Translations under genes and position numbers: made by a program | Source of the DNA: Pyxidicoccus xibeiensis | GTDB lineage: Bacteria; Myxococcota; Myxococcia; Myxococcales; Myxococcaceae | Direction: 5' to 3' | DNA: 64,000 nt | Assembly: GCF_024198175.1 (NCBI RefSeq) | Contig: NZ_JAJVKV010000001.1 | Coordinates: 558,001 to 622,000, forward strand | Notes under the pieces: generated by a model | Databases searched by the model: none | What the model saw: only the letters and a program-made list of their open reading frames with translations | What the model was told of the DNA's origin: nothing | Shown: positions 42,586-50,881 of the stretch, one piece after another | Layout: each line of letters starts with the position of its first letter | Numbering within the stretch: position 1 is the first letter of the stretch

Positions 42586-44592
42586 CTACAGCTCCGCCGA
42601 GTAGCTGATGGCCTGGATGCGCTTGTTCAGCTCGGCCTGCGCCGCCTGCTGCTCCTTCTCCACCCGCGCCAGCTCGCGGCCGATGGCCTCCAGCCGGTCC
42701 TCCTGCTCGTTGAGCTTGGCCACGAAGCGCTCCGCCAGCTCGCGCTGCGACGCGCCGCTCTTCAGCGACTCGATGTTGGAGCGGATGCGCTCCTGGTCCT
42801 TGAAGAGCTGCTCCCGCTCCTCCGTCAGACGCTCCTCCTCCTCGGACAGCGACGCCACCCGCTGGCCCAGGGCCACCACCTCGCGCAGCGCGTCCGCCAC
42901 CTGCCGGTCGACGTAGCGCGAGGACACGAAGTACGTCACCTCGTCCAGCCCGATGTTGGAGATGAGGTACTGGCGCTGGCCGAGCGTGCGCTCGACCACC
43001 ACCAGCTCGTCATTCGCGCTGGCGGCCAGCTCCCGCTTGAAGCGCCAGAAGCCGTCCGTCGTCTCCGCCGGCTCGGGCGCGTCCTTCATCAGCTCCCAGC
43101 CCGTGCGCGGATGCTCCACGTACAGGACCTGAGCGCGCGGCGCCTTGTTGCGCACGACGTACTTCGTCTTCCGCACGTGGAAGTACTCCACCACCAGGAT
43201 GCCCCGGTGCACCATGGCCTTGAACACCGGCCCGTCCTCCGTCCGGTCCTCCACCGACACCACGCAGCCCAGCTCCACGGCGTACGGCACGAAGCGCCTG
43301 TCATGGGGCTTCATCGTGTCCAGCATCGCCTCGCCCACGTAGCGCTCGTCCTCGGACACCGTCACCGGGCCGCCCTCCAGCGTCAGGCCGGTGGTGTTCT
43401 TCAGCTCGATGCAGGCCATGGGGTTCTTCTCGCGCGTGGCCCGGTTGTAGAGCAGCACCCGCTTGCCCTCGAAGGGCTTGTGGAGGATGGGCACCAGCGC
43501 GCTCTGGTTGCGGTGCACCGTCACCGGCCGGTCCACGCCGTACTCGAAGAGGTCGCCCACGTCCCTCGTCAGCGTCGTCACCGCATTGCTCTGCGCCATG
43601 ACCTCCCGCATCAGGGGGCCGCCTCCCCCGGGACCGCCCTTCTCGGACCGTCCAAGGCTGCGTGGCTGCTGGATGCGGGGCCTGCCGATTTCGATGGCGC
43701 CTGGGGCCATCGCCGGGGCCGGAGGGGGTGGGGCCATCATGTCCATGGCGCCCCCGAAGCTCTCCTCCGGAATCACCGGCGCAGCGGCCGCCTCCGTCCT
43801 CACCTCCACCACCGGCCGCTTCATGTAGCGGGGGTTGTAGAGGTCGTGCACGAAGGACACCGGCAGCCCGGCGATGAGCGACAGCTGCACGTCCACCCAG
43901 TCCTCGTCCCCGGTGTTGTCCACCAGCGCCCAGCCCTGGAGCAGCGGCGGCTCGCCCTCGTCCAGGAGGATGCGGTAGCTCGTCTTCCACACCGGCGACT
44001 CGACGACGTAGCTGACGAACAGCTCGCGCTCGCCCTGGCCGCTGGTGAGGATGGACATGCGCTTGCTGTCCTTCTTGTACGAGGACAGCACCGTGGCCAG
44101 GTAGAACTCCAAATCCTTGCGCACCGCCTCGTCCAGGAACTCCAGCTCGGAGATGTCCAGCACGTCGAAGGTGCGCAGCGAGCCGCCCACCAGCAGCGAC
44201 AGGAAGGGGCGCATGAGGCTCGTCTCCCCCGCCGCCACCGCCAGCGAGTCCAGGCCGATGATGGCGCCCTCCACCTGACCGCCGCCCACGCGCGCCCGCA
44301 CCCGCGCACCCTTTATCTGCCCCAGCAGCGCCGTGAGGCTGTTGTCCTCCGGGATGCGGATGGTGGCCTCCGCCAGCAGCTGCTCCAGCGGCTTCGTCGA
44401 GTCGTAGCTCACCGCCGACACCGAGCCGCCCGACAAGTCCAGCACCGTCAGGGACTTCAGCACGTCGTTCATGTCGCGCGCCTTGAAGTCCAGGTTGAGC
44501 GTGTCGCTGCCGCTCACCTTCCCCCGGCGCTCGAAGTAGCCGACTCCATGCTTGTAGAGGACGACACGGCGGATGGGGAGGTTCGTGGGCAT
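42586..44592 (-). CDS. DUF4139 domain protein
   Basis: 668 residues. N-terminal LPIRRVVLYKHGVGYFERRG and LDFKARDMNDVLKSL are typical of DUF4139/DUF4140 proteins. A Pro/Met/Ala-rich loop (about residues 285-305) interrupts the beta-rich middle. From about 560 to 660 there is a long coiled coil with heptads of Leu, Glu, Arg and Gln. There is no signal peptide or membrane helix, so it is probably cytoplasmic. Function of the family is unknown. The ATG at 44592 is chosen because family similarity begins there. It forms an operon with the C45 enzyme (4-base gap) and is divergent from a lipoprotein. Confidence 0.8.
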   Translation of the reverse strand: MPTNLPIRRVVLYKHGVGYFERRGKVSGSDTLNLDFKARDMNDVLKSLTVLDLSGGSVSAVSYDSTKPLEQLLAEATIRIPEDNSLTALLGQIKGARVRARVGGGQVEGAIIGLDSLAVAAGETSLMRPFLSLLVGGSLRTFDVLDISELEFLDEAVRKDLEFYLATVLSSYKKDSKRMSILTSGQGERELFVSYVVESPVWKTSYRILLDEGEPPLLQGWALVDNTGDEDWVDVQLSLIAGLPVSFVHDLYNPRYMKRPVVEVRTEAAAAPVIPEESFGGAMDMMAPPPPAPAMAPGAIEIGRPRIQQPRSLGRSEKGGPGGGGPLMREVMAQSNAVTTLTRDVGDLFEYGVDRPVTVHRNQSALVPILHKPFEGKRVLLYNRATREKNPMACIELKNTTGLTLEGGPVTVSEDERYVGEAMLDTMKPHDRRFVPYAVELGCVVSVEDRTEDGPVFKAMVHRGILVVEYFHVRKTKYVVRNKAPRAQVLYVEHPRTGWELMKDAPEPAETTDGFWRFKRELAASANDELVVVERTLGQRQYLISNIGLDEVTYFVSSRYVDRQVADALREVVALGQRVASLSEEEERLTEEREQLFKDQERIRSNIESLKSGASQRELAERFVAKLNEQEDRLEAIGRELARVEKEQQAAQAELNKRIQAISYSAEL

Positions 44593-44692
44593 GAGGCGCG
44601 GAACTCCAGGAAGATGGGAACGGCCAGGGCAACGGTGTATCAAGCCCCGGCGGGGGGCGCGCAATGGCATCCCCCCTCCAGAGGTCGACCAC

Positions 44693-45997
44693 ATGCAAAA
44701 GCCCCGCTCCTTCCTGTCCCGCTCCGCGCTGCTGTGCACGGCGCTGGCCCTCGTCGGCACCGGCTGCAGGACAATGGCTCCAGACACCGCCAGCCCCTCG
44801 GACGGCACGCCCGTGGGCCAGGACACCGGCACCGGCGCCACGCCTCCGGAGGGCTCCGGCGCTGGCTCCGGTTCCGGCTCCGGTTCCATGACGGACCCGG
44901 GCACGGCCGTGCGCGGGGACTCGCCGTGGCAGCGCGCCCGGGTGGGTGACCGCGTGACGTACTCGTTCTCCGCCAACCGCAGCACGCGCATCCAGCGCGG
45001 CAGCGGCGCCCGGGCCGCGGCTCCGGAGGCGGGTGACACCGTCGCGGTGGCCGGGGTGGTGACGCTGGAGGTGGTGGCGGTGGAGTCGCCCTGGGTGTGG
45101 CTGAGCCTGTCCTTCGCCGGAGACGGCGGCGCGCCGCTGACGCACCCGCGCCTGTCCCGCTCGCTGGTGCTGCCGGTGCGCTCGTACGAGTCGCGGCCGC
45201 TGGAAGTCCCGCGCGAGGGCGTGGAGAGCACCGAGCAGCCCACCGCCGCCGGCCGCACCTGGGAGGCCAAGCGCTACATGCACGACCAGCGCCCGGTGGA
45301 CGGGCCGCTGCAGAACCGCCTCTACGCGGTGGAGCCCGGACCGCTGTACCTCACCAACGGGCTGCTCGACGCGAGCACCACGCTGTCCGGCTTCGGCGCG
45401 AGCGGCGGCTACCAACTCACGCTGATGGAGGTCCGCCGGGGCACCGGCGACAACGCCACCGCGGCGGTGCCCGCGCTGACGCAGCCCATGGGCCCGGGCA
45501 CCTGGTACGACGTGAAGGTGGACTCGGAGGGCAGCACCTCCGTGCAGCGCACCTGCATCGGCGCCGAGCGCGGCTACGTGCTGCGCCAGCAGGCGACGCC
45601 CACGCGGGACGGCCCGGCGTGCCCGGACTTCGCGCAGGCGGACGTCATGCCCCTGGAGGAGGCGGTGCTGTCCCTGGCCTGGGAGGCCGTGGGCCAGCAG
45701 CAGTGGCCGCCCCAGCCCGAGGGCGCCGCCCCGGCGAAGCGCGAGACGCTGGAGGCGGACGAGCACAAGGTGGCGGTGCTGGTGCTCGACACGCCCGACA
45801 CCGTGTCCGGCGCGAAGGCCGTGCGCGCGCAGGCGTACGCGGCGGACCCGTGGGACGCGTCGCTGGCGGGGCTGGCCCACGAGGCCCGCTTCCAGACGCT
45901 CGCCGACACCGTCTACCGCCTCGCGCCTCGCGGCAAGCGCACGCCCTCGGGCGAGTCGCGCGTGGTGGACTGGGGCACGTGGGCCGCGAAGCCATGA
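44693..45997 (+). CDS. Lipoprotein of unknown function with Gly/Ser linker
   Basis: 434 residues. Signal peptide MQKPRSFLSRSALLC with lipobox GTGC (Cys25). Then a low-complexity Thr/Gly/Ser linker (residues 35-65, with GSGSGSGS), then a beta-rich domain of about 360 residues with few charged clusters. It may belong to one of the myxobacteria-restricted lipoprotein families, but I cannot name it. The ATG at 44693 has GAGG about seven bases upstream. The stop overlaps the start of the next gene by ATGA, so the two are translationally coupled. Confidence 0.68.
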   Translation: MQKPRSFLSRSALLCTALALVGTGCRTMAPDTASPSDGTPVGQDTGTGATPPEGSGAGSGSGSGSMTDPGTAVRGDSPWQRARVGDRVTYSFSANRSTRIQRGSGARAAAPEAGDTVAVAGVVTLEVVAVESPWVWLSLSFAGDGGAPLTHPRLSRSLVLPVRSYESRPLEVPREGVESTEQPTAAGRTWEAKRYMHDQRPVDGPLQNRLYAVEPGPLYLTNGLLDASTTLSGFGASGGYQLTLMEVRRGTGDNATAAVPALTQPMGPGTWYDVKVDSEGSTSVQRTCIGAERGYVLRQQATPTRDGPACPDFAQADVMPLEEAVLSLAWEAVGQQQWPPQPEGAAPAKRETLEADEHKVAVLVLDTPDTVSGAKAVRAQAYAADPWDASLAGLAHEARFQTLADTVYRLAPRGKRTPSGESRVVDWGTWAAKP

Positions 45998-46314
45998 CGC
46001 TCGCCCTCTACACGGTGGTCATCGAGGTGGACCCCACCGCCGAGGAGGCGTGGAACCGCTGGCACGAGGAGACGCACGTCCCCGAGGTGCTGCGAGAGCC
46101 GGGCTTCCGCTCGTGCCGCAAGTGGCGCGACACCGAGACCGCGCAGGGCGGCTGGGCGCGGTACGTGTGCCACTACGAGCTGACGGACGTGGAGGCGATG
46201 AAGCGCTACGCGGCCAGCGATGCCGCGAAGCGCCTGCGGGCGGAGTCGGAGGCGCGCTTCGGCCCCGCCACCCGCCACTCGCGCCAGGTGCTCACCGAGG
46301 TGAAGCGCTTCTGA
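45994..46314 (+). CDS. DUF4286 (ferredoxin-like fold) family protein
   Basis: 106 residues. The opening TVVIEVDPTAEEAWNRWHEE, followed by THVPEVLREPGF, is the DUF4286 pattern; the fold is the dimeric alpha/beta barrel used by small monooxygenases and antibiotic-biosynthesis type enzymes. No cofactor motif is visible. It overlaps the lipoprotein gene upstream by four bases (ATGA). A hairpin separates it from the convergent GNAT gene. Confidence 0.78.
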   Translation: MTLALYTVVIEVDPTAEEAWNRWHEETHVPEVLREPGFRSCRKWRDTETAQGGWARYVCHYELTDVEAMKRYAASDAAKRLRAESEARFGPATRHSRQVLTEVKRF

Positions 46315-46341
46315 AGCCCCCGCGAAGGGGACTTCCCGAGG

Positions 46342-46363
46342 GGCCGCCCGGACTCAGGCGGCC
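46342..46363. terminator. Inverted repeat between convergent genes
   Basis: GGCCGCC (46342-46348) pairs with GGCGGCC (46357-46363) over 8 bases, between the DUF4286 gene and the GNAT gene. No T-run. Confidence 0.4.
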
Positions 46364-46366
46364 ACT

Positions 46367-46936
46367 TCAGGCGCAGAGGGCGGCCCGGGCGGGCGCCTTC
46401 ACGGCCCCACCCGGCGCCATGAGGAAGTGGCCCTTCGGGTCCGAGGGCAGGTCCAGCCGCAGGTAGACGTGGCTGCCCGGGGCCGCCTCCGTGCCCGGGA
46501 AGGCCGGCGTCCCCAGCGCGCGGAACCCGAGGGACTCCAGCACGCGGCGCGCGGTGTCGTTGCTCGAGCGCACGGAGGTCTCCAGGTGACGCAGGCCGTC
46601 CAGCCGCACGCCGCGGCGCACCGTCTCCGCGGTGGCCCAGTGGCCCGCACCCGCCAGCCGGTACGGCGCCGCCACCGCGCAGCTCAGCCGTGCGTAGCGC
46701 TCTTCGCGGTGGATATTGGACAACGCGGCCAGGCCGATGATGCCGTTGCCCTTCTCCGCCACCGCGAACAGCCGCGTGCCCTCCGCGGCGCTCCAGAGGC
46801 CGGGAGGACGTTTCCCCAGCTCCGGCCGCCACCACCAGAAGACCTCGGCGATGTCCGGGTCCTCCAGCAGCAGGTCCACCGCCCCCGAGACAGCGCTCCC
46901 CGCGACTTCGATGGGTATGAGCTGGCGTTCACGCAT
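46367..46936 (-). CDS. GNAT-family N-acetyltransferase
   Basis: 189 residues. The fold signature of GNAT enzymes is visible: GIIGLAALSNIHREER (strand 4), the acetyl-CoA loop and helix near GAGHWATAE (residues about 100-125), and the conserved SSNDTARRVLESLGF (about 135-150) with the Asn-x-x-Ala-x-x-x-x-E-x-x-GF ending typical of RimJ/RimL-type proteins. Substrate unknown. The start at 46936 has a G-rich site (GGGGGAC) about eight bases upstream; the longer 46969 start has none. The 257 bases upstream contain a hairpin past the ohr gene. Confidence 0.85.
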   Translation of the reverse strand: MRERQLIPIEVAGSAVSGAVDLLLEDPDIAEVFWWWRPELGKRPPGLWSAAEGTRLFAVAEKGNGIIGLAALSNIHREERYARLSCAVAAPYRLAGAGHWATAETVRRGVRLDGLRHLETSVRSSNDTARRVLESLGFRALGTPAFPGTEAAPGSHVYLRLDLPSDPKGHFLMAPGGAVKAPARAALCA

Positions 46937-47116
46937 TGGTTTCGTCCCCCTGCGCCGCATGGACTTCAAGGGACGTGCCAGTATTCAAGCGCCCTGCACC
47001 CGGGCAGTGCTTTTCGCAAGGGCGCGGCCGTGCGTCAGCCTCAGACGCGGGTGCGTGTCATGGCGACGCGCACCGCGGCACCTCACGAGGGTGCGGCGTG
47101 TACCCGACGCCACACG

Positions 47117-47140
47117 CGGCCCCGTGGACACACGGGGCCG
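47117..47140. terminator. Hairpin after ohr
   Basis: CGGCCCCGTG (47117-47126) pairs perfectly with CACGGGGCCG (47131-47140), a 10-bp stem with a 4-base loop, 54 bases past the ohr stop on the minus strand. Likely end of the ohrR-ohr transcript. Confidence 0.6.
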
Positions 47141-47193
47141 AGACTCCACATGACGGCGGCCCCGAGGGCCGCCTGGGCTGTGAGGGATATCCC

Positions 47194-47631
47194 TTACTCC
47201 GCGACGGAGAGCTTCACGTCGATGTTGCCGCGCGTGGCCTTGGAGTACGGGCACACCTCGTGGGCCGCGTGCATCAGCTTCTCGGCCTCGTCGCGGGGCA
47301 TGCCGGGGAGGATGCCCTTGAGCTCCACCGCCAGGCCGAAGCCGCCGTCCGGCGTCTTGCCGATGGTGACGGACGAGGTGATGCCCACGCCCTCGCCGAG
47401 CGTCTTGCCCTGCATGCGCGCCACCAGGCGCAGCGCGCCCTCGAAGCAGGCGGAGTAGCCCGCGGCGAACAGCGTCTCCGGGTTGGCCTTCGCGCCGCCG
47501 GGGCCGCCCATCTCCTTGGGCAGGGCGAGGGCCAGGTCGATGACGCCGTCGGCGGACTTCACCTGGCCGCTGCGGCCACCGTGGGTGGTGGCGGTGGTGG
47601 TGTACAGCGGGCTGACAGTAACGGGGGCCAT
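47194..47631 (-). CDS. ohr: Organic hydroperoxide resistance protein
   Basis: 145 residues. Ohr is a thiol peroxidase that reduces organic and fatty-acid hydroperoxides. The two redox cysteines are Cys62 (SACFEGAL) and Cys127 ([12 protein letters not shown]), with Arg20 and Glu52 at the positions that activate the first Cys in known enzymes. Length and sequence are typical. The ATG at 47631 has GGAG eight bases upstream. It follows ohrR by 22 bases, so both are made from one transcript controlled by OhrR. Confidence 0.95.
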   Translation of the reverse strand: MAPVTVSPLYTTTATTHGGRSGQVKSADGVIDLALALPKEMGGPGGAKANPETLFAAGYSACFEGALRLVARMQGKTLGEGVGITSSVTIGKTPDGGFGLAVELKGILPGMPRDEAEKLMHAAHEVCPYSKATRGNIDVKLSVAE

Positions 47632-47653
47632 GGAATGCTCCTTCTGGAAGGAA

Positions 47654-48109
47654 TTACTTCAGGGTTTCAGGTTGGGACTTCGACAGCGCTTCGAACAGGC
47701 GACGGACGTCGTCGCGAAGACGTGAGAGCTCCTGCAGCGACAGGCCCATCTTGCAGACCAGCGCCTCCGGCACGGACACCGCCTTGCGACGCAGCGCGCG
47801 CCCGGCGGCCGTGAGGTGGACGTGCACCGAGCGCGCGTCCTCCTTGGAGCGCTCCCGCCGCACCAGCCCCTGGGCCTCCAGCCGCTTGAGCAGCGGCGTG
47901 AGCGTCCCCGAGTCCAGGAACAGCTTCTCCCCCATCCCCTTCACCGTCACCCCATCCGTCTCCCACAGGACCAACATCACCAGGTACTGCGGGTACGTCA
48001 GTCCAAGCTTCGACAGCAGGGGGGCGTAGGCCTGGGTCACCGCCCGGGCCGCCGCGTAGAGCGGAAAGCAGAGCTGCGCGTCCAGGCTGAGCGGGTCGTC
48101 CACCGACAT
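47654..48109 (-). CDS. ohrR: MarR-family organic hydroperoxide sensor OhrR (two-cysteine type)
   Basis: 151 residues. A winged-helix MarR core with the reading-head helix [16 protein letters not shown] at about residues 64-80. The peroxide-sensing Cys14 is in the N-terminal LCFPLYAA motif. A second Cys119 (ALVCKMG) is 105 residues later, the same separation as Cys22-Cys127 of the two-Cys OhrR of Xanthomonas, so oxidation should form an intersubunit disulfide. The ATG at 48109 is preferred; a GTG six codons earlier is possible. The promoter places transcription start at or next to this ATG. It represses itself and ohr. Confidence 0.93.
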   Translation of the reverse strand: MSVDDPLSLDAQLCFPLYAAARAVTQAYAPLLSKLGLTYPQYLVMLVLWETDGVTVKGMGEKLFLDSGTLTPLLKRLEAQGLVRRERSKEDARSVHVHLTAAGRALRRKAVSVPEALVCKMGLSLQELSRLRDDVRRLFEALSKSQPETLK

Positions 48110-48115
48110 GGCCAA

Positions 48116-48144
48116 TGAATAGGACACGATTCAATTGCGTGCAA
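48116..48144 (-). promoter_or_regulatory. ohrR-ohr promoter, apparently leaderless
   Basis: On the minus strand TTGCAC (48144-48139) and TATTCA (48121-48116) are 17 bases apart. The ATG of ohrR (48109) is seven bases past the -10, where transcription should begin, so the mRNA probably has no leader. Confidence 0.6.
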
Positions 48145-48151
48145 CCAATTC
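48134..48151. promoter_or_regulatory. Candidate OhrR operator
   Basis: The sequence AATTGCGTGCAACCAATT (48134-48151) contains the dyad TTGC-GT-GCAA and flanking AATT arms, and covers the -35 of the ohrR promoter. OhrR and related MarR proteins bind dyads of this type. It also lies in the region upstream of the HipA-like gene. Confidence 0.5.
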
Positions 48152-48266
48152 GACGAGGCGCCGGTGCCGGGCCGTGCGTTCCGGTCCGTGCCGGGCCGTG
48201 GTAGAGGCGGGCACTCGGCGCGTCGGCCCCCCGGGGAGGCGGGCCGCGCGAGGACAGGAGCACGGG

Positions 48267-49052
48267 ATGTTGAGGACCATCACCGCCACGCGCTACGTGA
48301 CACCGCTGCGCGAGGGTGGCTCGCTGCCGGCCATCATCGAGGCCGACGACGCGGGGCTGTACGTCTTGAAGTTCCGGGGGGCGGGCCAGGGCGCCAAGGC
48401 GCTCATCGCCGAGCTCATCTCCGGCGAGCTGGCGCGGGCGGCGGGCCTGCGGGTGCCCGAGGTGGTGCTGGTGGACCTGGACCCGGCGCTGGGCCGCAAC
48501 GAGCCGGACTCGGAGATTCGCGAGCTGCTCAAGGCGAGCGCGGGGCTCAACCTGGCGCTGGACTACCTGCCCGGCTCGGTGACGTTCGACCCGGTGGCGG
48601 GCCCCTTCCCGGATGCGGCGATGGCCTCCGCCATCGTCGGCTTCGACGCGTTCATCACCAACGTGGACCGCACGCCGAAGAACCCCAACATGCTCAGCTG
48701 GCACCGGGACTTGTGGCTCATCGACCACGGGGCGTCGCTCTACTTCCACCACTCGTGGGAGGACTGGGAGGCGCGCAGCCAGGGCCGCTTCGCCCCCATC
48801 AAGGACCACGTGCTGCTGCCGTGGGCCAGCGCGCTGCCGGAGGCGGAAGGCCTGCTGCGCGCCCGCCTCACGCCCCAGGTGGTGGAGCGCACCGTGGCCG
48901 CCATCCCCGAGTCCTGGCTGGTGGGCGCCGAGTCCCCCTTCCCCACCCCCGACGCGCACCGCGCCGCGTACGTCACCTGGCTGACCCGGCGCGTGGAAGC
49001 GCTGCCGGCCTTCCTCGAGGAGGCGGCCCGTGCCCGCGCCCAGCTCGTTTGA
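48267..49052 (+). CDS. HipA-like kinase domain protein
   Basis: 261 residues, shorter than HipA (about 440). It contains the kinase core of the HipA_2-like family: LPAIIEADDAGLYVLKFRG (nucleotide loop and Lys), AELISGELARAAGL, a catalytic-loop-like segment FITNVDRTPKN with Asp134, and a metal-binding LWLIDHGA with Asp153. The N-terminal subdomain of classic HipA toxins is absent. HipA proteins phosphorylate a protein target; here the target is unknown. The start at 48267 has CAGGAG eight bases upstream. Its 3' end overlaps the DUF3037 gene by 23 bases. It is divergent from ohrR. Confidence 0.82.
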   Translation: MLRTITATRYVTPLREGGSLPAIIEADDAGLYVLKFRGAGQGAKALIAELISGELARAAGLRVPEVVLVDLDPALGRNEPDSEIRELLKASAGLNLALDYLPGSVTFDPVAGPFPDAAMASAIVGFDAFITNVDRTPKNPNMLSWHRDLWLIDHGASLYFHHSWEDWEARSQGRFAPIKDHVLLPWASALPEAEGLLRARLTPQVVERTVAAIPESWLVGAESPFPTPDAHRAAYVTWLTRRVEALPAFLEEAARARAQLV

Positions 49053-49458
49053 TTACGCCATCATCCGCGTGGTGCCCCGCGTGGAGCGCGAGGAGTTCAT
49101 CAACGCGGGCGTCGTCGTGTTCTGCACCACCCAGCGCTTCCTCGGCGCACGGGTGGAGCTGGACGAGGCGCGGCTGAGGGCGCTGGCGCCGGACGTGGAC
49201 CTGGAGGCCGTGCGCGGCCACCTGGAGAGCTTCCGCCGCGTCTGCGAGGGCGGGAAGGACGCCGGCCCCATCGGCCGCCTGCCGCAGAAGGAGCGGTGGC
49301 ACTGGCTGGTGGCCCCGCGCAGCACCATCATCCAGACGGGGCCGGTGCACTCGGGCCTGTGCCAGGGCCCCAACCCCGAGCCGAGGCTGGCGCTGGAGCA
49401 CCTGCTGGACACGGTGGTCCGCGTGAAGCGGGCTACTCCCGCACCCGCCGGCCCGTGA
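49030..49458 (+). CDS. DUF3037 family protein
   Basis: 142 residues. The opening FDYAIIRVVPRVEREEFINAG is the signature of DUF3037, followed by a Cys (VVFCTTQ) and conserved acidic residues. Members are small proteins of unknown function and are frequently encoded next to HipA-like kinases, as here. The GTG at 49030 lies within the HipA-like gene (23-base overlap, different frame), so the two are made together. The 3' end overlaps the convergent lipoprotein gene by 26 bases. Confidence 0.85.
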   Translation: MPAPSSFDYAIIRVVPRVEREEFINAGVVVFCTTQRFLGARVELDEARLRALAPDVDLEAVRGHLESFRRVCEGGKDAGPIGRLPQKERWHWLVAPRSTIIQTGPVHSGLCQGPNPEPRLALEHLLDTVVRVKRATPAPAGP

Positions 49459-49984
49459 GAGGAACTTTGGAGATGCACTCCCCCACGGAGGACACCACGC
49501 CCGCGTCCGAGACGAGCACCTCGCGACGCACCCAGACGTAGCCCTGGATGGCGTCCTCCAGGGACTCGTTCTGGATGACGAACTGCAGCACCTTGCGCGT
49601 GCCCGCGCCGTCCGCCACCACGTCCGTGCGGATGGCACCCACGAACTGGTAGGGGCCCGACTCCAGGGCCGTTCCCTCGATGACGTCCGGCGCGGCGTCG
49701 TCGTCGATGCTGATGGAGACTCCGGGCAGCACGTAGTCCACGTCGGGCACCTCCATGCGGGTGGACTCGAACTCCGCCTTCCAGATGTGCCAGCGCTGCT
49801 GCGCGGGGATGTTGGCCGGGCCCGGCGCCGGGGCCACCGCCTCGCCCGTGCAGGTGGTGGGGACGTCGGCCAGCGCCGCCGCGTCCAGCTCCACGTCGTA
49901 CACCCACGAGTCCTCGCCGCCACAGCCCACCAGGCCCAGGGCCAGGGCCGTGGTCAGGCCCCACTTCATCCAGTTCCGGCGCAT
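49433..49984 (-). CDS. Lipoprotein of unknown function, tandem paralogue 1
   Basis: 183 residues. Lipobox LVGC (Cys21). The mature domain begins with VYDVELDAAALADVPTTC and has mid-region EVPDVDYVLPG, matching the next gene at the same places. This domain is shared only with its neighbour as far as I can see. The ATG at 49984 has GAGGAG about six bases upstream; longer frames lack this site. Its 3' end overlaps the end of the DUF3037 gene. Confidence 0.72.
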   Translation of the reverse strand: MRRNWMKWGLTTALALGLVGCGGEDSWVYDVELDAAALADVPTTCTGEAVAPAPGPANIPAQQRWHIWKAEFESTRMEVPDVDYVLPGVSISIDDDAAPDVIEGTALESGPYQFVGAIRTDVVADGAGTRKVLQFVIQNESLEDAIQGYVWVRREVLVSDAGVVSSVGECISKVPLTGRRVRE

Positions 49985-50090
49985 CAGGCTCCTCATCGTA
50001 TGTGCGGAGGATGTCCGGAGCCACGACAGGCGCTGGCGCCCCTGCCGGACACAGAGTCCACGTGAAGCGGACATTGAGAGGGAGGGTCCG

Positions 50091-50636
50091 CTACTCCTCT
50101 ACCCGGCGGCCGGTGAAGGAGAGGGTCGAGAGGCAATCCCCGGACCTGGCTTCAACGCCCGTATGGCTGGTGACAAGCCAGAGATGCCAGACTCCGATAG
50201 AACCCTGGATGGAGTCTCCCAGCGCCTCACCGTCGATGGCGAAGCGAAGCCTCCATTCATCAGCCCCCTCTCCAGGAACCTCCTTCAGCCGGCTGTGAAG
50301 GAATTCGAAGGGGCCTGCTTCAGCGGGCGGGCTGAGGACGTCCGGGGCGTCGTTCGCATCGATGCGGTACGGAGCTGCCGGGAACTCGATGTCGACGTCG
50401 GGCACCTCCAGGAAGTACACCCCCACCTCCGGGTTCCGGAAGGTCCACCGCTGCTGGGCGGCCACGTTCCTGGCGGGCCCCTGCGGAGTCGTCTCCTGGT
50501 CCCCCTTGCACCGGGTAGGGACGTCGAGCAGCTCCGCTGCGTCCAGCTCCACATCGTAGACGCGCGGGTAGTCGTCTCCACACCCCACGAGTCCCAAAGT
50601 CGCGGCGAATACGACGGCTCGCTTCAGCCTGTTCAC
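50091..50636 (-). CDS. Lipoprotein of unknown function, tandem paralogue 2
   Basis: 181 residues. GTG start at 50636 with a purine-rich site (GGGGGAAG) upstream; the following signal peptide ends in LVGC. Like its neighbour it has VYDVELDAAELLDVPTRC, EVPDVDIEFP, and ends in TGRRVEE (neighbour: TGRRVRE). This is a clear duplication. G+C here is lower than in surrounding genes. The two are separated by 106 bases on the same strand. Confidence 0.72.
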   Translation of the reverse strand: MNRLKRAVVFAATLGLVGCGDDYPRVYDVELDAAELLDVPTRCKGDQETTPQGPARNVAAQQRWTFRNPEVGVYFLEVPDVDIEFPAAPYRIDANDAPDVLSPPAEAGPFEFLHSRLKEVPGEGADEWRLRFAIDGEALGDSIQGSIGVWHLWLVTSHTGVEARSGDCLSTLSFTGRRVEE

Positions 50637-50881
50637 GTTCTTCCCCCTTCCTCGCGGCGCGCGCAAGGTCTCCCGCACGGCTGCCCACCGGGAAGCCATG
50701 CGAGCTCCGACCCTATGCCTGGCAACAGGAAAAGCCAAAGGATGGGGTTCAAATGAAGTCTTTACCCGGCGGGCAGCCGGCCGGTGTCCGGAATGCGCAC
50801 CCGGCCCCACAAAGCCAGGACGCCCCGGCCCGGGGGTTAGTAGTTTCACCGTACCGGCCCGGCCCGGGCCTCGCACCTCGT

